8,537 nt of DNA from Proteobacteria bacterium UBA6920 (lineage in GTDB: Bacteria > Pseudomonadota > Gammaproteobacteria > SG8-11), in assembly GCA_002448875.1 (NCBI GenBank), contig DKAS01000249.1, positions 1 through 8,537 of the forward strand. Direction: 5' to 3'. Shown here piece after piece: positions 6,181 to 8,537 of this stretch. The notes under the pieces are model-generated. The model saw only the letters and a program-made list of their open reading frames with translations. It did not search any database and was not told the DNA's origin. Position 1 is the first letter of the stretch. Each line of letters opens with the position of its first letter. A program made the position numbers and the translations under genes.

Positions 6181-7206
6181 ATGTCCTATTCCTTACTGCT
6201 GCTGGTGGCCGTCTTTCTGCTGGCCACTCTCCTGGTCTGGCTGTTCCGCCACTACGCCCTGCATACGGGTCTGCTGGACACCCCCAACGAGCGCTCGTCC
6301 CATACCATCGAGACCGCCCGCGGCGGTGGGGTGGTGTTTGTTCTGCTGTGGCTGGTGATGGCGCTGGTGATGTTGTGGGCGGATATCCCCGCGGGCGAGG
6401 AATTGTGGGCGGTGCTGCCCGGTGCCGTGCTGATCGCCGCTGTCGGCTACCTGGACGACCGCCACACCCTGGCCGCCCGCTGGCGCCTGGTGGCGCAATT
6501 GGCGGCGGCGGCGATATATCTCTTCTTGAGCAACGGGCTGTCGCAGATCGATCTGGGGTTCGCGCTGTTGCAGCTCGAACCGTGGCTGGGATCCGGGCTG
6601 GGGCTGCTGGCCCTGATCTGGTCGGTCAATTTGTTCAATTTCATGGACGGCACCGATGGCATCGCCGGCAGTGAGGCCATCTTCGTCCTCGGCCTGGGCG
6701 GATTGTTCCTCTGGCAAAGCGGCGGCACCGACCTGGCTCTGTCGGCCTGGTTGCTGGCGGCGGCGGTCGGCGGTTTTCTGGTGTGGAACTGGCCGCGGGC
6801 GAAGATTTTCATGGGTGACGCCGGCAGCGGTTTTCTCGGCTTCATGATCGCGGTCTATGCCCTGCGCGGGGAGGCGCTCTATGGCACACCGGTAATCCTC
6901 TGGCTGATGCTTTACAGCGTTTTCTGGTTCGACGCCACCGTCACCCTGCTGCGCCGCATGCTGGCAGGGGAGTCCTGGACCGTGCCGCACCGCGCCCACG
7001 CTTATCAACGCCTGCACCACGGCCTGGGCTGGTCGCACCAAAGGATATTGTGGAGTGTAGTTGGCATTAATTCTGCGGTGGCTGTGTTAACTTATGTGGC
7101 TTACATTACCCATGCATATATGCTGGCCATGGCTGGGATTATTGCCTTGCTTGCTGTGTGCTATCTGGGGGTGGAGCGAAATGCGGCGATGTACCCAAGA
7201 TATTGA
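6181..7206 (+). CDS. wbpL: undecaprenyl-phosphate sugar-1-phosphate transferase (WbpL/WecA family)
   Basis: This 341-residue integral membrane enzyme of the MraY/WecA family should transfer a HexNAc-1-phosphate from UDP-sugar to undecaprenyl phosphate, the first step of O-unit assembly. About ten hydrophobic segments alternate with the conserved cytoplasmic loops: PNERSSHTIETARGGG (35-50), GYLDDR (89-94) with the Asp pair, NLFNFMDGTDGIAG (150-163), KIFMGDAGSGFLG (208-220) and the HRAHAYQRLHH loop (270-280). The NFMDGxDGIAG form and the WbpM-like gene next door favour the WbpL type (FucNAc or QuiNAc donor) over WecA. I chose ATG 6181, seven bases after the preceding stop, because an upstream ATG at 6130 lies deep in that gene and would add 17 non-conserved residues. 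The last 50 or so codons (from about 7045) are clearly less GC-rich than the rest. The symbol indicates family resemblance only. Confidence 0.88.
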   Translation: MSYSLLLLVAVFLLATLLVWLFRHYALHTGLLDTPNERSSHTIETARGGGVVFVLLWLVMALVMLWADIPAGEELWAVLPGAVLIAAVGYLDDRHTLAARWRLVAQLAAAAIYLFLSNGLSQIDLGFALLQLEPWLGSGLGLLALIWSVNLFNFMDGTDGIAGSEAIFVLGLGGLFLWQSGGTDLALSAWLLAAAVGGFLVWNWPRAKIFMGDAGSGFLGFMIAVYALRGEALYGTPVILWLMLYSVFWFDATVTLLRRMLAGESWTVPHRAHAYQRLHHGLGWSHQRILWSVVGINSAVAVLTYVAYITHAYMLAMAGIIALLAVCYLGVERNAAMYPRY

Positions 7207-7235
7207 TATATCACAGGTCAATGTTAACAAATAAA

Positions 7236-7263
7236 TTGATAATCTTCGTGAAAACCGTACAAT
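7236..7263 (+). promoter_or_regulatory. sigma-70 promoter for the WbpM-like gene
   Basis: TTGATA (7236-7241) and TACAAT (7258-7263) each match the consensus at five of six positions and are 16 bases apart. Transcription would start near 7270, leaving about 40 bases of leader before ATG 7312. It lies in a short AT-rich gap (17 of 60 G+C at 7201-7260). Confidence 0.55.
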
Positions 7264-7311
7264 CGTGATTCCTGAAAGATGTTAACTCCAGGGCTAGAAA
7301 AAGTAGTCAAA

Positions 7312-8537
7312 ATGGACTTTCCGCTGAAACGATTGAGTGTCGTTGCCCATGACTACGTCATGGTCGCCATTTCTTTCGCCATCGCCTTTGCCGCCCGCTA
7401 CAACTTCTCCTTGTCGGAATATCAATTCGGCCTGTATTTCAGCTACCTGCCGCTGATTCTCGTGGCCCAGGGCCTGATTCTGTGGTGGTCGCGCCTGTAC
7501 CGCGGCGTCTGGCGTTTTGCCAGCATTCCCGATCTGTGGAACATTTTCCGGGCGGCGGTGGTCGGTGCGCTGGCCATTTCCCTGGCCCTGTTCCTGTTCA
7601 ACCGCCTCGAAGGGGTGCCGCGTTCCACCTTCGTTCTGTATCCGGTGTTTCTCATTCTGCTGCTGGGCGGGCCGCGCATCGCCTACCGTTTCTGGAAAGA
7701 CCAGAAACTGGTGTTTTTCCCGCTGAACAACCGCAAACGGGTATTGATACTCGGTGCCGGCCGGGCCGGGGAGATGCTGGCCCGCGATATGGTGCGCGAC
7801 AACGAGTACCTGCCCGTGGGCTTCGTCGACGACAGCGCTAATCTCAAGGGCGCGAAAATTCACGGCGTGCCGGTCATGGGCACTCTCGATAAATTACCGG
7901 AACTGGCGAACCGGTTGGAGATCGATCTGTTCATCATCGCCATTCCCTCGGCCAATAATCAGCAGATGCAGAAACTGGTAGCGCTGTGTGAGGAGAGCGG
8001 CCGGCCGTTTCGCACCCTGCCGCGCCTGCACGAGTTGTTCAAGAGCCGGGACGCGGTGCACGCCCTGCGCGAGGTGTCCATCGACGATCTGCTGGGGCGC
8101 GACCCCATCGTTCTCGACTGGGATCAGATCAGCCAGGGCCTGGCGCAGAAAACCGTACTGGTCTCCGGTGGCGGCGGGTCCATCGGCTCTGAGCTGTGCC
8201 GCCAGATCGCCCACTTGAACCCCGCGAAGCTGGTGGTTCTGGATCACAGCGAATACAACCTGTATCAGATCGATCACGAACTGCGCCTGAGTTTCCCCGA
8301 CCTGGCCCTGTATCCGGTGCTGGGCAGCGTCGACGACGGGGTGGCGGTGGAAAGAATCATGAGCAGCTGCCAGCCTCAGGTCATCTTCCACGCGGCGGCC
8401 TATAAGCATGTGCCCATGCTGCAGGAACAGACTCGGGAAGCGGTGCGCAACAATATTCTTGGCACCCAGGTGCTGGCGGAAGCGGCGCATCGCCACGGGG
8501 TAGAGAAATTCGTGCTGATCTCCACCGACAAGGCGGT
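7312..8537 (+). CDS. wbpM: WbpM-like UDP-HexNAc 4,6-dehydratase/epimerase (3' end outside window)
   Basis: The open frame runs to the window edge and gives 408 complete codons; full-length WbpM-type proteins are roughly 620-670 residues, so the catalytic C-terminal part is cut off. The N-terminus has about four membrane helices (residues 9-28, 42-60, 75-97, 103-120). A first nucleotide-binding domain follows, with VLILGAGRAGEML (144-156) and FVDD (171-174). The second, catalytic SDR domain begins with VLVSGGGGSIGSELC (282-296), and HAAAYKHVPM (360-369) and ISTDKA (403-408) follow. The family makes UDP-4-keto-6-deoxy-GlcNAc, the precursor of QuiNAc and FucNAc, and is membrane-bound. ATG 7312 is preferred over the in-frame ATG 7279, which would leave only about nine bases of leader from the likely promoter; neither has a strong ribosome site. 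Symbol assigned by family resemblance. Confidence 0.9.
   Translation, partial: MDFPLKRLSVVAHDYVMVAISFAIAFAARYNFSLSEYQFGLYFSYLPLILVAQGLILWWSRLYRGVWRFASIPDLWNIFRAAVVGALAISLALFLFNRLEGVPRSTFVLYPVFLILLLGGPRIAYRFWKDQKLVFFPLNNRKRVLILGAGRAGEMLARDMVRDNEYLPVGFVDDSANLKGAKIHGVPVMGTLDKLPELANRLEIDLFIIAIPSANNQQMQKLVALCEESGRPFRTLPRLHELFKSRDAVHALREVSIDDLLGRDPIVLDWDQISQGLAQKTVLVSGGGGSIGSELCRQIAHLNPAKLVVLDHSEYNLYQIDHELRLSFPDLALYPVLGSVDDGVAVERIMSSCQPQVIFHAAAYKHVPMLQEQTREAVRNNILGTQVLAEAAHRHGVEKFVLISTDKA

Noticed and set aside
6193..7041. Long - strand open frame (282 codons) opposite the WbpL-like gene
   Set aside because: Low-complexity Gln/Pro/His-rich translation, fully antisense to a gene with all family motifs.
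7221..7286. ATGTTAAC occurring twice (7221-7228 and 7279-7286) around the promoter
   Set aside because: An eight-base AT-rich repeat without further symmetry is weak evidence for an operator, and the 58-base period has no clear meaning.
7294..8496. Two - strand open frames opposite the WbpM-like gene
   Set aside because: Both are antisense shadows; the + strand frame is continuous to the window edge with membrane helices and two nucleotide-binding motifs.

Overview
The window is part of a Gram-negative surface-polysaccharide (O-antigen or capsule) biosynthesis locus, with all clear genes on the + strand. The host looks like a moderately GC-rich proteobacterium, probably a gammaproteobacterium. 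The reasons are the arrangement of a WecA/WbpL-type initiating transferase followed by a WbpM-type dehydratase, as at the end of Pseudomonas-type O-antigen clusters, and the codon use of the last three genes. Genus-level assignment is not possible from the sequence alone.

Layout. Positions 1-310 carry a possible small membrane-protein gene on the - strand. Positions about 391-629 hold the decayed 5' end of a family-2 rhamnosyltransferase-type gene, broken by a one-base frameshift. About 200 bases of AT-rich non-coding DNA follow. Then comes a compact AT-rich cassette: a GT2 glycosyltransferase (844-1842), a WsaF-like GT4 rhamnosyltransferase (1853-3124, TTG start) and an extended-SDR sugar epimerase/dehydratase (3121-4077, GTG start, 4-base overlap). 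A 294-base gap (4078-4371) with two hairpins and a doubtful small ORF separates this from a second GT2 of the L-rhamnosyltransferase type (4372-5271). Next are a GC-rich GT2 (5280-6173), a polyprenyl-phosphate sugar-1-phosphate transferase resembling WbpL/WecA (6181-7206), a good internal promoter (7236-7263), and the first 408 codons of a WbpM-like UDP-sugar dehydratase/epimerase (7312 to the window end, incomplete).

How the genes work together (inference from families). The WbpM-like enzyme makes a 4-keto-6-deoxy UDP-HexNAc precursor. The WbpL-like enzyme loads the first sugar phosphate on undecaprenyl phosphate. The four glycosyltransferases, at least two of them from families containing rhamnosyltransferases, extend the repeat unit. 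The epimerase supplies one of the nucleotide sugars. No polymerase, flippase, ABC transporter or rml (dTDP-rhamnose) genes lie in the window.

Base composition is strongly mosaic. By hand count, 20 of 60 bases are G+C at 1621-1680, 48 of 60 at 5641-5700, 42 of 60 at 6961-7020, and 17 of 60 at 7201-7260. This pattern, the decayed glycosyltransferase and the homopolymer tracts in two glycosyltransferase genes point to repeated cassette exchange and possibly phase-variable expression. I see no wholly new system. The most notable items are the pseudogene remnant, the C8 tract directly after a start codon, and the recombination-like composition junctions.
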